A program made the position numbers and the translations under genes. Below are positions 9,401-18,001 of a stretch of 47,129 nucleotides of DNA, in pieces. The stretch covers positions 1 to 47,129 of the forward strand of contig JABDMD010000152.1 of assembly GCA_013001685.1 (NCBI GenBank), written 5' to 3'. This DNA is from Gammaproteobacteria bacterium. Its GTDB lineage: Bacteria > Pseudomonadota > Gammaproteobacteria > UBA4575. Under the pieces are notes generated by a model that was not told the origin of the DNA, did not search any database, and saw only the letters and a list, made by a program, of their open reading frames with translations. How positions within the stretch are numbered: the stretch's first letter is position 1; each line of letters starts with the position of its first letter.

Positions 9401-9802
9401 ATGAATATGACAGCAGCAACCGTGGCTATTGATGAATACCGAAGTAGTGGAGTGTTAGGTGATGTTGAGCGATCAGATGCGCATGGTTTAGTGAACTTGC
9501 TTTTTAAAGGTGCTATCGATCATATGCTAGCTGCTAATGGTTATATTGAACGTAAGCAAAAACAAGAAAAAGCCGTTAGAATCACTAAAGCAATCGCAAT
9601 ATTGGATGGTTTGCGATCCAGTCTTAATATCGTTGACGGTGGTGAGATCGCACAAAATTTAGACGATTTATATGACTATATGCAAAGACGTTTAGTGGTA
9701 GCTAATGCGGATGATGACGCATCTATCATCAATGAAGTAATGGGCCTACTTCGTGAAATTCAAGAAGCGTGGAACACCATGCCCTATGAAGCCCGTATAT
9801 AG
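9401..9802 (+). CDS. fliS: Flagellin export chaperone FliS
   Basis: FliS (133 residues) binds the C-terminal helix of flagellin in the cytoplasm and prevents early polymerisation. The product is all helical and shows the conserved central segment, AHGLVNLLFKGAIDHMLAANGYIERKQKQEKAVRITKAIAILDGLRSSLNIVDGGEIAQNLDDLYDYMQRRL, in which LF-x-GA and GGEIA-x-NL-x-x-LYDYM are family hallmarks. A strong AAAGGA ribosome site is eight bases before the ATG. It follows fliD by 28 bases and precedes a FliT-like gene. Confidence 0.95.
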   Translation: MNMTAATVAIDEYRSSGVLGDVERSDAHGLVNLLFKGAIDHMLAANGYIERKQKQEKAVRITKAIAILDGLRSSLNIVDGGEIAQNLDDLYDYMQRRLVVANADDDASIINEVMGLLREIQEAWNTMPYEARI

Positions 9803-9834
9803 CAGTATTTTAAATCTTCGCTATTGGGCCAAAT

Positions 9835-10140
9835 ATGAATGTTAATAAGCAGTTAGCGCAGATTACTGAGGCAGCAAATGAGTTAATTTCATATATCGAA
9901 TCTGAGTCATGGGATGATGCGATGCGGCTCAGTCTGCAGTGGGATACGAAAATTCGCAACCTAATGCGTGGTCTATCCGCGGAGCAATTTATTGCGATGA
10001 AATGTCAAATAGAAAGCCTTGCATCTCAAAATGCGAATATAAAAAATCGTCTTATTAAATTACGCGCCAAAGTTTTGACACAAATTAAAGAAAATAGAAG
10101 TTCTCGTGTTGCAATACAGCAATATAACAACTCTTTTTAA
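9835..10140 (+). CDS. fliT: FliT-like flagellar chaperone
   Basis: This is a 101-residue, almost entirely helical protein (MNVNKQLAQITEAANELISYIESESWDDAMRLSLQWDTKIRNLM...). Its position right after fliS and its length and helical pattern fit FliT, the cytoplasmic chaperone of FliD. The sequence similarity itself is weak, as usual for FliT, so the name rests mainly on context. The ribosome site is poor, suggesting translational coupling to fliS. It ends the fliD unit; a weak terminator-like hairpin follows. Confidence 0.7.
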   Translation: MNVNKQLAQITEAANELISYIESESWDDAMRLSLQWDTKIRNLMRGLSAEQFIAMKCQIESLASQNANIKNRLIKLRAKVLTQIKENRSSRVAIQQYNNSF

Positions 10141-10181
10141 GCTGCAGCATTAGATCAATACCATCACCATAACAAATGGTA

Positions 10182-10212
10182 GAAACAATAGTTTCATTTG
10201 GTAAAATTTTTT
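10182..10212 (+). terminator. Weak terminator-like hairpin after fliT
   Basis: GAAAC-AATA-GTTTC (10182-10195), extended outward by imperfect AAATG/ATTT pairing, is followed by a run of six T (10207-10212). The stem is short and AT-rich, so termination strength is doubtful. Confidence 0.35.
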
Positions 10213-10294
10213 CAATGCGTTAAGTCACTTCCTTAATATTTCCTTAATATAAATAATTTATAATTTTTTTGCAGTAATTATTCATAAATTAGCT

Positions 10295-10323
10295 TTGAAC
10301 CCACACTCAATGTAATGTATCTT
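10295..10323 (+). promoter_or_regulatory. Candidate sigma-70 promoter of fleQ
   Basis: TTGAAC and TATCTT are separated by 17 bases; each matches the consensus at four of six positions. It would give a leader of roughly 165 bases before the fleQ ATG. FleQ homologues sit at the top of the hierarchy and are normally transcribed by housekeeping sigma. Confidence 0.4.
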
Positions 10324-10495
10324 TACTATACTATTAAATGTTAAGACAATTAATAAAGTGTATGTTGTGATTTACATATAATTATAGAAGGGTGAACGAC
10401 AGACATGGATGCTGTTAGCGCAATAGTCGAGTGGAGTGCGTAGTCTCTTATTTGAAAACTTAATAACATAGTTTATCAAAAGGCTGGTGAGAGTT

Positions 10496-11626
10496 ATGCA
10501 GGTTGAGCAAACCACGAACAAGTTTTTACCTGAATCTAGTCAAGATTTAGGGCGACGAAAAAATAACAAATCTCTTTTAGATGGTCACAGTAAAGCAGTA
10601 CAACAAGTCAGCGATCTTATAGAACGAGTCGCCAACACAAATGCTAATGTACTTATCTTAGGTGAATCCGGTACAGGTAAAGAAGTAGTTGCCCGCAGTA
10701 TTCACACTATATCTAATCGATCATCGAAGTATTTTGTACCGGTAAATTGTGCGGCAATTCCACAAGAATTATTGGAAAGTGAGCTGTTTGGACATATTAA
10801 AGGTGCATTTACTGGAGCAATAACAGATCGTAAAGGCAGGTTTGAGCTTGCTGAGGGTGGTACATTATTTCTAGATGAGATTGGTGATATGGATCTCAAC
10901 ATGCAAGCAAAGTTGTTGAGAGTACTGCAAGAAAAAGTATATGAGCGAGTAGGAAGTGGAAAACCAATACACGCAAATGTGCGTGTTATTGCTGCAACAC
11001 ATCGTAATTTAGAAGAGATGGTTGCAAAGGGTGAATTTAGAGAAGATCTTTATTATCGTTTGCATGTTTATCCAATTGATTTGCCACCATTGCGTCGGCG
11101 TGCTGAGGATTTACCGTCTTTGGTATATGCAATTACCGATAAAATTAAGCAAGATACAGGCACCCACGTTAACGTAACGCCTGATGCGATGTCTGCATTA
11201 GCGCGCTATACCTGGCCAGGTAATGTTAGAGAGCTTTCTAATTTGCTTGAAAGACTTAGTATTCTGTATCCAGGTAAAGTTGTTGATGCTACACAGTTAC
11301 CTAGTAAATACAGTACACTCACGAATACTGATTTGGAAACAAGCGAATTTCTAACTGAAAGCGTTGCTTTAAATGAGTTTGCTGAAACTGAACATTTTGA
11401 TCAATCTGAATCAAACAGCATTAACAATGTTGGCTTACCTATTCTTACAAGAGATGGTGTTAATTTGAAATCACAAATTGCATCTGTAGAGCAGTTTTAT
11501 ATTAAACAAGCATTAGACCTTTCCAACGGAGTAGTAGCGCAAGCTGCAAAATTACTAGGCTTGCGACGTACAACACTCGTCGAAAAATTGAAAAAACATG
11601 AATTCCAACGTACAGCAACGTCATAA
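10496..11626 (+). CDS. fleQ: FleQ/FlrA-type master flagellar regulator lacking the N-terminal domain
   Basis: This sigma-54 enhancer-binding ATPase is the class I activator of polar flagellar genes. The 376-residue product starts almost directly with the AAA+ domain: Walker A GESGTGKE (about 56-63), GAFTGA loop (103-108), Walker B TLFLDE (123-128). A Fis-type HTH is at the C-terminus ([25 protein letters not shown]). Similarity to FleQ is high through the AAA+ and HTH parts. Family members are about 490 residues, so the ~125-residue N-terminal FleQ domain is missing, and TAG at 10469 rules out an upstream extension. The segment aligned with the LFRS c-di-GMP motif reads NNKS. ATG 10496 is preferred over GTG 10487 because GGTGA sits five bases before it. 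Confidence 0.9.
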   Translation: MQVEQTTNKFLPESSQDLGRRKNNKSLLDGHSKAVQQVSDLIERVANTNANVLILGESGTGKEVVARSIHTISNRSSKYFVPVNCAAIPQELLESELFGHIKGAFTGAITDRKGRFELAEGGTLFLDEIGDMDLNMQAKLLRVLQEKVYERVGSGKPIHANVRVIAATHRNLEEMVAKGEFREDLYYRLHVYPIDLPPLRRRAEDLPSLVYAITDKIKQDTGTHVNVTPDAMSALARYTWPGNVRELSNLLERLSILYPGKVVDATQLPSKYSTLTNTDLETSEFLTESVALNEFAETEHFDQSESNSINNVGLPILTRDGVNLKSQIASVEQFYIKQALDLSNGVVAQAAKLLGLRRTTLVEKLKKHEFQRTATS

Positions 11627-11687
11627 ATTTGACTTTGCGATATTGGAAAATTTCTTAAGTCTCTGTTAAATAAAGAAAAACAAAAAT

Positions 11688-11702
11688 AGGCATGTTGTTT
11701 GC
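11688..11702 (+). promoter_or_regulatory. Sigma-54 promoter of fleSR
   Basis: AGGCATG-N4-TTGC followed by A: only the first base departs from TGGCACG-N4-TTGCA, and GG/GC spacing is exact. It would start transcription about 50 bases before the fleS ATG. This matches the known hierarchy in which FleQ/FlrA activates fleSR with sigma-54. Confidence 0.75.
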
Positions 11703-11764
11703 ATAGTAGTTAGTGCGCGTCAATTTTATGCGCATTAACAAATTACTACGCGAGGACTTGCCAA

Positions 11765-12955
11765 ATGGAAGTAGCAATTGATAATAGGAAACTAGCGCTA
11801 GAAAGTGCTTTTGATAATTTTAATCGTGTTTCAGAAGATTTAACCTCTGCATATGATCAACTCGAAAACCGAGTAGATAGCCTCCAAAAAGAACTTGCTG
11901 AAACTAAAAATGAAAAGTTTCACCAGTTAGTCGAAAAAGAAAAGCTCGCCGACAGATTATCTATACTGTTACGAACCTTGCCTGTAGGGATTGTTGTTTT
12001 AGATGACTACGGAACTATCATAGAAAACAATGAAATTGCTAATAACTTAATTGGCACCAATTTAATTGGGGAATCCTGGAATAAAATTGCTAAAAAATAC
12101 TTAGCAGCTGGATACTCAGGTAATAGTGAGGTTTGTTTAAAAAATGGTAACCGTATTTCATTAAAGATTGAATCACAGAAGCGTAGTGAAGGTAAAGTAA
12201 TTATTATCAATGATGTTACTGAAGAATACAGTTATCACGAATCCATCAATAGAAAAGAAAGATTAGAGTCGCTTGGCAATATGGTGGCCTCACTTGCACA
12301 CCAGGTTCGTACACCATTGTCTGCAGCATTTCTCTATGTATCTAGCTTGGAAAAACGCATAGGCAAACAAGAACTTTCTTTTCAGCTAATTGAAAATGTT
12401 AAACATTGCTTGCATAGCCTGGAAGAAACCGTGAACGATATGTTGTCTTATGCAAAAGGCGAATGGCAGCTTAGTGATGTTATAAGCATAGAAGAGCTTG
12501 TTAGTAGTATTCACAATGATATTGAGCGCGAATTTGGGAATTATTTAATTGATATAAATGAATCTATTTCTGTGGATGATCCAAAAGTATCTATAAACTA
12601 CATTGCATTCTGGGGTGCACTTAAGAATGTTATTCATAATGCAATACAAGCGAGTGAATACGATGCAAAAGTATTGATAGAGATAAAAACGGAAGGCAAG
12701 GAAGTAGTTTTTTCAGTGCATGATAAGGGTAAAGGAATCTCAGATGAGTTGAAGCCAAAGATATTTGAGCCATTCTTTACCACTAAGGCGGGTGGTACAG
12801 GTTTGGGCTTAGCGGTGGTGAAGTCTATTGTTGAAGCACATCGTGGAACAGTTGAGGCAAGAGATGAAGTGCCGCAAGGTCTATGTGTTGATATTCGAAT
12901 TCCCAAGTACTTGGGATTTTCTCCAATATCTAGTTCAAGTAATCAGAAACTTTAA
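11765..12955 (+). CDS. fleS: FleS/FlrB sensor histidine kinase
   Basis: This is a soluble histidine kinase of 396 residues with no membrane segment. Residues 15-65 form a coiled coil, followed by a PAS domain (about 66-155, LRTLPVGIVVLDDYGTIIENNEIA). The phosphoacceptor is H179 in the H-box MVASLAHQVRTPLSAAFLY, a segment characteristic of FleS. The ATPase domain shows N-box NVIHNAIQASE, G1 DKGKGIS and G2 GGTGLGLAV. It phosphorylates FleR, encoded 34 bases downstream, to drive class III flagellar genes (hook, basal body, fliD). Its own sigma-54 promoter lies about 60 bases upstream of the start. Confidence 0.94.
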   Translation: MEVAIDNRKLALESAFDNFNRVSEDLTSAYDQLENRVDSLQKELAETKNEKFHQLVEKEKLADRLSILLRTLPVGIVVLDDYGTIIENNEIANNLIGTNLIGESWNKIAKKYLAAGYSGNSEVCLKNGNRISLKIESQKRSEGKVIIINDVTEEYSYHESINRKERLESLGNMVASLAHQVRTPLSAAFLYVSSLEKRIGKQELSFQLIENVKHCLHSLEETVNDMLSYAKGEWQLSDVISIEELVSSIHNDIEREFGNYLIDINESISVDDPKVSINYIAFWGALKNVIHNAIQASEYDAKVLIEIKTEGKEVVFSVHDKGKGISDELKPKIFEPFFTTKAGGTGLGLAVVKSIVEAHRGTVEARDEVPQGLCVDIRIPKYLGFSPISSSSNQKL

Positions 12956-12989
12956 GTTAGCTAATTTAATAAATTATAAAGGATAGGTC

Positions 12990-14348
12990 ATGCAGGGGAA
13001 AAACATATTAATTGTTGAAGACGATGTAAAGTTAAGTCAAGCCATTGCGGGAACAATTCGCGACCATGGCTTTACTGCTTTTGAATCTTCTTCTCCAATG
13101 AGTGCTATGGGTCTGCTTGGAAGAGAGCGCATCGATATGGTGCTTAGCGATATACAGTTCGATAATACTGTTGATGATAATGATCCGATTACTGATGGTT
13201 ATCAGTTGCTAGAAGCCATTAAACAAAAATATTTTTCTTTGCCTGTGGTTTTAATGACAGCATATGGAACGATAGAAAAAGCCGTTTCTAGCATTAAGAA
13301 TGGTGCTAGTGATTATTTAGTAAAACCTTTTGATGTCGATCTACTATTAAATATAGTAAAGAATAATATTCAGGTTAAGTTTTCAAAGCATACTAATAGT
13401 GATAACTACATATCTGTAGATAAAAAATCTATTGAAACTAAAAAGGTTGCTAGAAGAGTTGCAACCACGTCTGTATCTGTATTTATAAAAGGTGAAAGCG
13501 GTACAGGAAAAGAAGTCTTGGCGCGTTTTATTCACGCAAATTCACCGCGTTCTAAACATCCATTTGTTGCAATCAATTGTGCGGCGATTCCAGAGAATAT
13601 GCTTGAAGCAGTTCTGTTTGGTTATGAAAAAGGTGCCTATACAGGTGCCCACCAAGCCAAAGCTGGTAAGTTTGAAGAGGCTCAACAGGGTACTTTGTTA
13701 TTAGATGAGATATCAGAAATGGATCTTGCTTTACAGGCAAAGTTATTAAGGGTACTGCAAGAGAAGCAAGTAGAAAGATTGGGCGGAAAAAAATTAATAG
13801 ATTTAGATGTAAGAATCATTGCTACATCTAACCGAAATTTAAAAGAAGAAGTTAAAAAAGGAACATTTAGAGAAGATTTGTTCTATCGTTTGAATGTATT
13901 TCCAATAACCTTGCACCCCTTGCGTGAACGTGTGGGGGATATCTTGCCATTAGCCTATATGTTGCTAAATAAACATTCGCCAAGTAAAGCACTAGAGCTT
14001 TCTGAAAAGTCACGTGAATGTTTGATTAATAATAGTTGGGCAGGAAATGTAAGAGAGCTAGAAAATGTTATTCAGCGTTCGATTGTATTATGTAGCGGAA
14101 GTGTTATTGAAGCAGATTTACTAGAGCTAGATGAACTTGATTCGCAAAATGAACAAACCGTTACCAATTTAACTACAGATTTGAAATCACATGAACAAGA
14201 TTTAATATTACAAGCATTGGTTTCAGAGCATGGAAATCGAAAACTTGTTGCTGAACGTCTTGGAATTAGCCCGAGAACGCTGAGATATAAAATAGCAAAG
14301 ATGAAAGACCAAGGTGTGCCTGTGCCTTCTGCCTATCGAGCAGTATAA
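12990..14348 (+). CDS. fleR: FleR/FlrC sigma-54-dependent response regulator
   Basis: The 452-residue product has a receiver domain (1-125: acidic E10-D11-D12, phosphoacceptor D54, T90, K112). It is followed by an AAA+ domain (GESGTGKE 168-175, Walker B TLLLDE) and a C-terminal Fis-type HTH (NRKLVAERLGISPRTLRYKIAKMKDQG). After D54 an extra acidic loop (about residues 57-68, NTVDDNDPITDG) lengthens the beta3-alpha3 region. The sigma-54 contact loop reads GAYTGA rather than GAFTGA; the aromatic is kept, so activity is expected. It pairs with FleS immediately upstream. Likely targets here are the sigma-54 promoters before fliD and perhaps fliL. Confidence 0.94.
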   Translation: MQGKNILIVEDDVKLSQAIAGTIRDHGFTAFESSSPMSAMGLLGRERIDMVLSDIQFDNTVDDNDPITDGYQLLEAIKQKYFSLPVVLMTAYGTIEKAVSSIKNGASDYLVKPFDVDLLLNIVKNNIQVKFSKHTNSDNYISVDKKSIETKKVARRVATTSVSVFIKGESGTGKEVLARFIHANSPRSKHPFVAINCAAIPENMLEAVLFGYEKGAYTGAHQAKAGKFEEAQQGTLLLDEISEMDLALQAKLLRVLQEKQVERLGGKKLIDLDVRIIATSNRNLKEEVKKGTFREDLFYRLNVFPITLHPLRERVGDILPLAYMLLNKHSPSKALELSEKSRECLINNSWAGNVRELENVIQRSIVLCSGSVIEADLLELDELDSQNEQTVTNLTTDLKSHEQDLILQALVSEHGNRKLVAERLGISPRTLRYKIAKMKDQGVPVPSAYRAV

Positions 14349-14375
14349 ATTTAAGATTGTTAAGAGGATTCTAAT

Positions 14376-14696
14376 ATGAGTGATATAAAAATAAATGAGT
14401 TGCTTTCACAAATTAGAAGTATTTCTAGTCAAGTCGAACCTAATATCAATATTAAGCAAGACAATAATGAAACAATGAGTTTTTCTTCGGTTTTAAAAAC
14501 TTCTGTGGATAAAGTCAATGAACAGCAAATGATGGCTACAGAATTAGCGAATAGGTTTGAACAAGGAGAATCCAGTGTTGAGTTATCTAGAGTCATGATT
14601 GAGATGCAGAAAGCGCGAGTCTCATTTGAGGCAGTCAAGCAAGTACGTAATCAATTAGTAACGGCATATCAAGAAGTTATGAGTATGCCTGTTTAA
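14376..14696 (+). CDS. fliE: FliE, MS-ring/rod junction protein
   Basis: FliE (106 residues) links the MS ring to the rod and is the first substrate needed for export gate function. The C-terminal half carries the family pattern SFSSVLKTSVDKVNEQQMMATELANRFEQGE and VELSRVMIEMQKARVSFEAVKQVRNQLVTAYQEVMSMPV. The gene starts the fliE-F-G-H-I-J-K run 27 bases after fleR. AGAGGA is the ribosome site. No separate promoter is obvious, so read-through from fleSR is possible. Confidence 0.95.
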   Translation: MSDIKINELLSQIRSISSQVEPNINIKQDNNETMSFSSVLKTSVDKVNEQQMMATELANRFEQGESSVELSRVMIEMQKARVSFEAVKQVRNQLVTAYQEVMSMPV

Positions 14697-14729
14697 ACAT
14701 AGTAATTTATAACAAGAGAATATAACTGC

Positions 14730-16376
14730 ATGGCAGCTACATTAGAAGCTACTCAAGTACCTAATACATTTAATTTGGGTGATTTCCTGCGTCAATTATT
14801 TTCGCATCTGGGAATAATATTAACTTTAGCAGCGGTGCTAGCCTTAGGGGTAGGTGTAACACTATGGTCAATAAAGCCTGAATATAGTCCAGTCTATTCG
14901 AATTTATCACAAGCAGATGTAGGCATGGTTGCTGATGTATTGCGTAGTTCAAATATTCCATTTCGTATGGATTCATCCACTGGGATGATAATGGTAGCGA
15001 ATAATAAAATAGGTGAGGCAAAAATAATACTCGCTTCTGAAGGTTTGCCACAATCAAATGGAACAGGTTATGAATTACTTAGTAATAAACCATCGCTTGG
15101 CACTAGCCAATTTATGGAGACTGCACGTTATCAACATGCGTTAGAGACCGAATTAAGTCGCACTATTTCAGGAATGAGGAATATCGAAAATTCAAGAGTG
15201 CATATTGCTACTCCTAAACAATCAGTATTTATCAGGAATCGTGGACTTACTTCTGCATCAGTAATGATTAAGTTAATGCCAGGAAGAGTATTGGAGTCTG
15301 GTCAGGTTTCATCTATTACACATTTGGTAGCTTCTAGTGTTCCTTATTTAGATGCAGCAAATGTAACTATTGTTAATCAATGGGGGCAATTACTTAGCTC
15401 AACCGGTGATGATGATGTAATTGCGCAATCAAATAAACATTTGGCATATAAAAAGTCAGTAGAGCAAACTTATGCAAACCGTATTGAAGAATTATTAGCA
15501 CCGATTTATGGGCTAAATAAAATTAAAGCACAAGTTAATGCTGAAATTGAATTTTCTAAGAGCGAGAGTGCTGAAGAATTATATGATCCAGATAATAATC
15601 AAGTTCGTAGCGAACAGATTTCTGAACAACGAAATCAAGGAAGTTCAACCGCTGCCTTGGGAATCCCTGGGGCGTTAACGAATCAACCTCCTGCAGGTGG
15701 AACTCTGCAAGCAAATGAGGCGCAAGGAGGAGGAGAAGGTACTTCAGTAAACTCTACGCCAGTTTCAACCTCTCAGAATACAACAAAAAATTATGAACTG
15801 GATAAGACTATGCGTTACACGCAAGAGGCAAAAAGTATAGTAAATAGAATTACTGTTGCAGTTGTTGTAGATGATAAAGATGTGGTTAATGATGCTGGTG
15901 AGACGGTTAAAACACCACTTGCTAGTGAAGATCTTGAATTAATCCGCGGGATAGTTCGTGATGCAATAGGTTTTAACGAGGAGCGTGGAGATAGTGTTAC
16001 TGTTTACAATAGCAGTTTTCTTCCAGAAGAAACGTTAGAGGAACCAGAAGCTACAGCTATCTGGAAGCAGCCTTGGTTGTTAGCAATTATCAAACAAGTT
16101 TTTGCCGGTATATCAGTACTGATTATTCTATTTATGTTTGTACGTCCAGCAATGAAAGCATTAATGGGCAAGCATAATTCACATGCTGGAAAATCTAATT
16201 CAGAGTCACAGCCCTTATTAGAGGGAGGCTCAGGAGAAGTAGTAGTTGCAGCAGGTGCTGCAGGTAGTTATCCAAATTATGTACAACAACTTGCAATGGC
16301 TAAGGAGCTTGTCTCGCAAGATCCTAAACAAGTTGCAAAAATTGTGAAAAACTGGGTGGCTCCAAGTGGCGAATGA
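14730..16376 (+). CDS. fliF: Flagellar MS-ring protein FliF
   Basis: FliF (548 residues) builds the inner-membrane MS ring. There is a first membrane helix at about residues 30-48 (LGIILTLAAVLALGVGVTLWSI), followed by the conserved periplasmic start YSPVYSNLSQADVGMVADVLRSSNIPFRM. The ring-building motifs follow (GTSQFMETARYQHALETELSRTI, ...VHIATPKQSVFIRNR). A second membrane helix is at about 450-470 (LLAIIKQVFAGISVLIILFMFVRPAMKAL), and the C-terminal FliG-binding tail ends in PKQVAKIVKNWV. A Gly/Asn-rich loop near 305-350 is normal for the family. The end overlaps fliG by 11 bases. Confidence 0.96.
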   Translation: MAATLEATQVPNTFNLGDFLRQLFSHLGIILTLAAVLALGVGVTLWSIKPEYSPVYSNLSQADVGMVADVLRSSNIPFRMDSSTGMIMVANNKIGEAKIILASEGLPQSNGTGYELLSNKPSLGTSQFMETARYQHALETELSRTISGMRNIENSRVHIATPKQSVFIRNRGLTSASVMIKLMPGRVLESGQVSSITHLVASSVPYLDAANVTIVNQWGQLLSSTGDDDVIAQSNKHLAYKKSVEQTYANRIEELLAPIYGLNKIKAQVNAEIEFSKSESAEELYDPDNNQVRSEQISEQRNQGSSTAALGIPGALTNQPPAGGTLQANEAQGGGEGTSVNSTPVSTSQNTTKNYELDKTMRYTQEAKSIVNRITVAVVVDDKDVVNDAGETVKTPLASEDLELIRGIVRDAIGFNEERGDSVTVYNSSFLPEETLEEPEATAIWKQPWLLAIIKQVFAGISVLIILFMFVRPAMKALMGKHNSHAGKSNSESQPLLEGGSGEVVVAAGAAGSYPNYVQQLAMAKELVSQDPKQVAKIVKNWVAPSGE

Positions 16377-17385
16377 AGAAACTTCCCAAGCTAGTGCATT
16401 AGATGGTGCACAGCGTGCAGCTATACTTATGATGGTGCTTGGAGAATCCGAAGCTTCTAAAGTGCTTAAATTTATGGACCCTGAAGAATTGGAGCTAATC
16501 GGCTCTGCAATTAGTGGGTTAAAAGATGTTACACAACATCATATCTATGATGTATTAAATAATTTTAGTGATGTTAATAACCAACATACACCGCTAGATA
16601 TCGGTGCGCAGGATTATCTTAAAAAAATATTATTCCAAGCTATAGGACCGCAGAAAGCTAATAGTATTTTGTCACGTATTGAATTAGGCCCAAATGCTAG
16701 TGGGCTTGAGGCATTGAAATGGATAGATCCTTCCGTAATTGCTGATGCTATTAAAGATGAACATCCTCAACTGATAGCAATATTATTAGTTCATTTAAAA
16801 GATGAACAGGCTGGACAAATATTAGAATTGTTAGATAAGGATAAAAAAGCAAATGTTGTAATGAGGATTGCTCGATTAGGTGATGTAAATTCATCAGCCT
16901 TAAAGGAACTTGAGCTTCTTATTGAAAACAGATTTTCTCAAGAAACTGATAGCAAAATTAAAAACCTTGGTGGAATCAAAGCAGCAGCAGATATTTTGAA
17001 TAATGTTGATAAGGATACTGAAAATAATATTGTTGAAAAGTTAACGGAAATTGATAAGGAGTTGTGCGAAGAGATAAAAGGTAAGATGTTTGTATTTGAT
17101 AACTTATTAACAGTAGATGATCGGGGTATGCAAACTATATTAAGAGAAGCTCCGCAGGACAAGTTGGTTGTTGCACTTAAAGGTGCAAGTGCAGAAATTG
17201 CCAATAAAATATTTAAAAACATGTCTAAACGAGCAGCGGAATTGCTTAAAGATGATCTTGAAACCGCAGGCCCTGTTCGTTTAGCAGACGTCGAGGAAGC
17301 TCAGAAGGAAATTTTGGAGGTTGCACTAAGACTCGCTGAAGAAGGCACAGTTATGTTAGGTGGTAAAGGCGATGATTTTCTTTAA
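16366..17385 (+). CDS. fliG: Flagellar motor switch protein FliG
   Basis: FliG (339 residues) is the rotor subunit that contacts the stator and sets rotation direction. The N-terminal FliF-binding domain has DGAQRAAILMMVLGESEASKVLKFMDPEELELIG. The middle domain has the EHPQ motif in DEHPQLIAILLVHL. The C-terminal charged torque helix is in the VLREAPQDKLVVALKGA and FKNMSKRAAELLKDDLETAGPVR segments. The GTG start overlaps the fliF end by 11 bases, so translation is coupled. It is followed by fliH after 13 bases. Confidence 0.96.
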   Translation: MANEETSQASALDGAQRAAILMMVLGESEASKVLKFMDPEELELIGSAISGLKDVTQHHIYDVLNNFSDVNNQHTPLDIGAQDYLKKILFQAIGPQKANSILSRIELGPNASGLEALKWIDPSVIADAIKDEHPQLIAILLVHLKDEQAGQILELLDKDKKANVVMRIARLGDVNSSALKELELLIENRFSQETDSKIKNLGGIKAAADILNNVDKDTENNIVEKLTEIDKELCEEIKGKMFVFDNLLTVDDRGMQTILREAPQDKLVVALKGASAEIANKIFKNMSKRAAELLKDDLETAGPVRLADVEEAQKEILEVALRLAEEGTVMLGGKGDDFL

Positions 17386-17398
17386 GTCTTAATTATTT

Positions 17399-18001
17399 AT
17401 GGAAAAACAAGAAGCTTGGCAACGTGCATCCTTAAGCACATTCGAATTAAATAAAGAAGGTCCTTATTTAGAGCGTGATTTATCGGTATCAAATTCACAA
17501 CGATCTTATGATGAAAAATTAAAAAGTGGCTATGAAGATGGTTTAAAGCAAAGTCAACAAGTTTTAGATGAATATAAGCAAACAATTGCGAGCATTTTTT
17601 CTAACTTTGATCATGCACTTATGGAAATAGATGAAGATATTATTCAATCTGTTACTCAACTCGCAGTTTCTATATCCAAGCAAATTATTAGAAGAGAACT
17701 ACAAATCAATTCAGAGCAAGTTGTATCGGTTGTAAAAGAAGCAATAAAGTTATTGCCATTAGACAAGAGTCGCCTAATAATTCATTTAAATCCGAATGAT
17801 ATAAGTATTGTTCAGAAAGTATTTAACCAAGATGATATTGTACATAGTTATTCTCTTATTGAAGACCCATCGATACAACGTGGCGGCTGTAAACTCGCAA
17901 CCGATAATTCTATTATTGATGCAACTATTGATTCACAAGTTGCACAGATTGCTGCAAAAATTCTAGGTAGTCAACGCGATAAGGATCGCTCTGATGAATA
18001 G
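17399..18001 (+). CDS. fliH: FliH, regulator of the export ATPase
   Basis: FliH (200 residues) is the peripheral stalk/inhibitor of FliI in the flagellar type III export apparatus. The N-terminal half is hydrophilic with the heptad-like GYEDGLKQSQQVLDEYKQ region. The C-terminal half (QLAVSISKQIIRRELQINSEQVVSVVKEAIKLLPLDKSRLIIHLNPNDI, then RGGCKLATDNSIIDATIDSQ) is the conserved FliI-binding domain. No clear ribosome site precedes the ATG, which fits coupling to fliG. Its end overlaps fliI by eight bases. Confidence 0.93.
   Translation: MEKQEAWQRASLSTFELNKEGPYLERDLSVSNSQRSYDEKLKSGYEDGLKQSQQVLDEYKQTIASIFSNFDHALMEIDEDIIQSVTQLAVSISKQIIRRELQINSEQVVSVVKEAIKLLPLDKSRLIIHLNPNDISIVQKVFNQDDIVHSYSLIEDPSIQRGGCKLATDNSIIDATIDSQVAQIAAKILGSQRDKDRSDE

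Larger units (their letters stand above)
10141..10495 (+). other. 355-base AT-rich intergenic region upstream of fleQ
   Basis: It holds the weak hairpin above and an exact tandem copy of TTCCTTAATAT (10229-10239 and 10240-10250). It also holds a candidate sigma-70 promoter (TTGAAC 10295-10300, 17-base spacer, TATCTT 10318-10323) and a 12-codon ORF at 10405-10443 that I do not regard as a gene. No REC-like coding sequence that could be the missing FleQ N-terminus is visible; TAG at 10469 closes the fleQ frame. Confidence 0.6.

Noticed and set aside
10405-10443. 12-codon ORF in the fleQ leader (MDAVSAIVEWSA)
   Set aside because: It is very short, AAGGG is 12 bases from the ATG, and there is no attenuator-like structure. 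It is kept only as a note.
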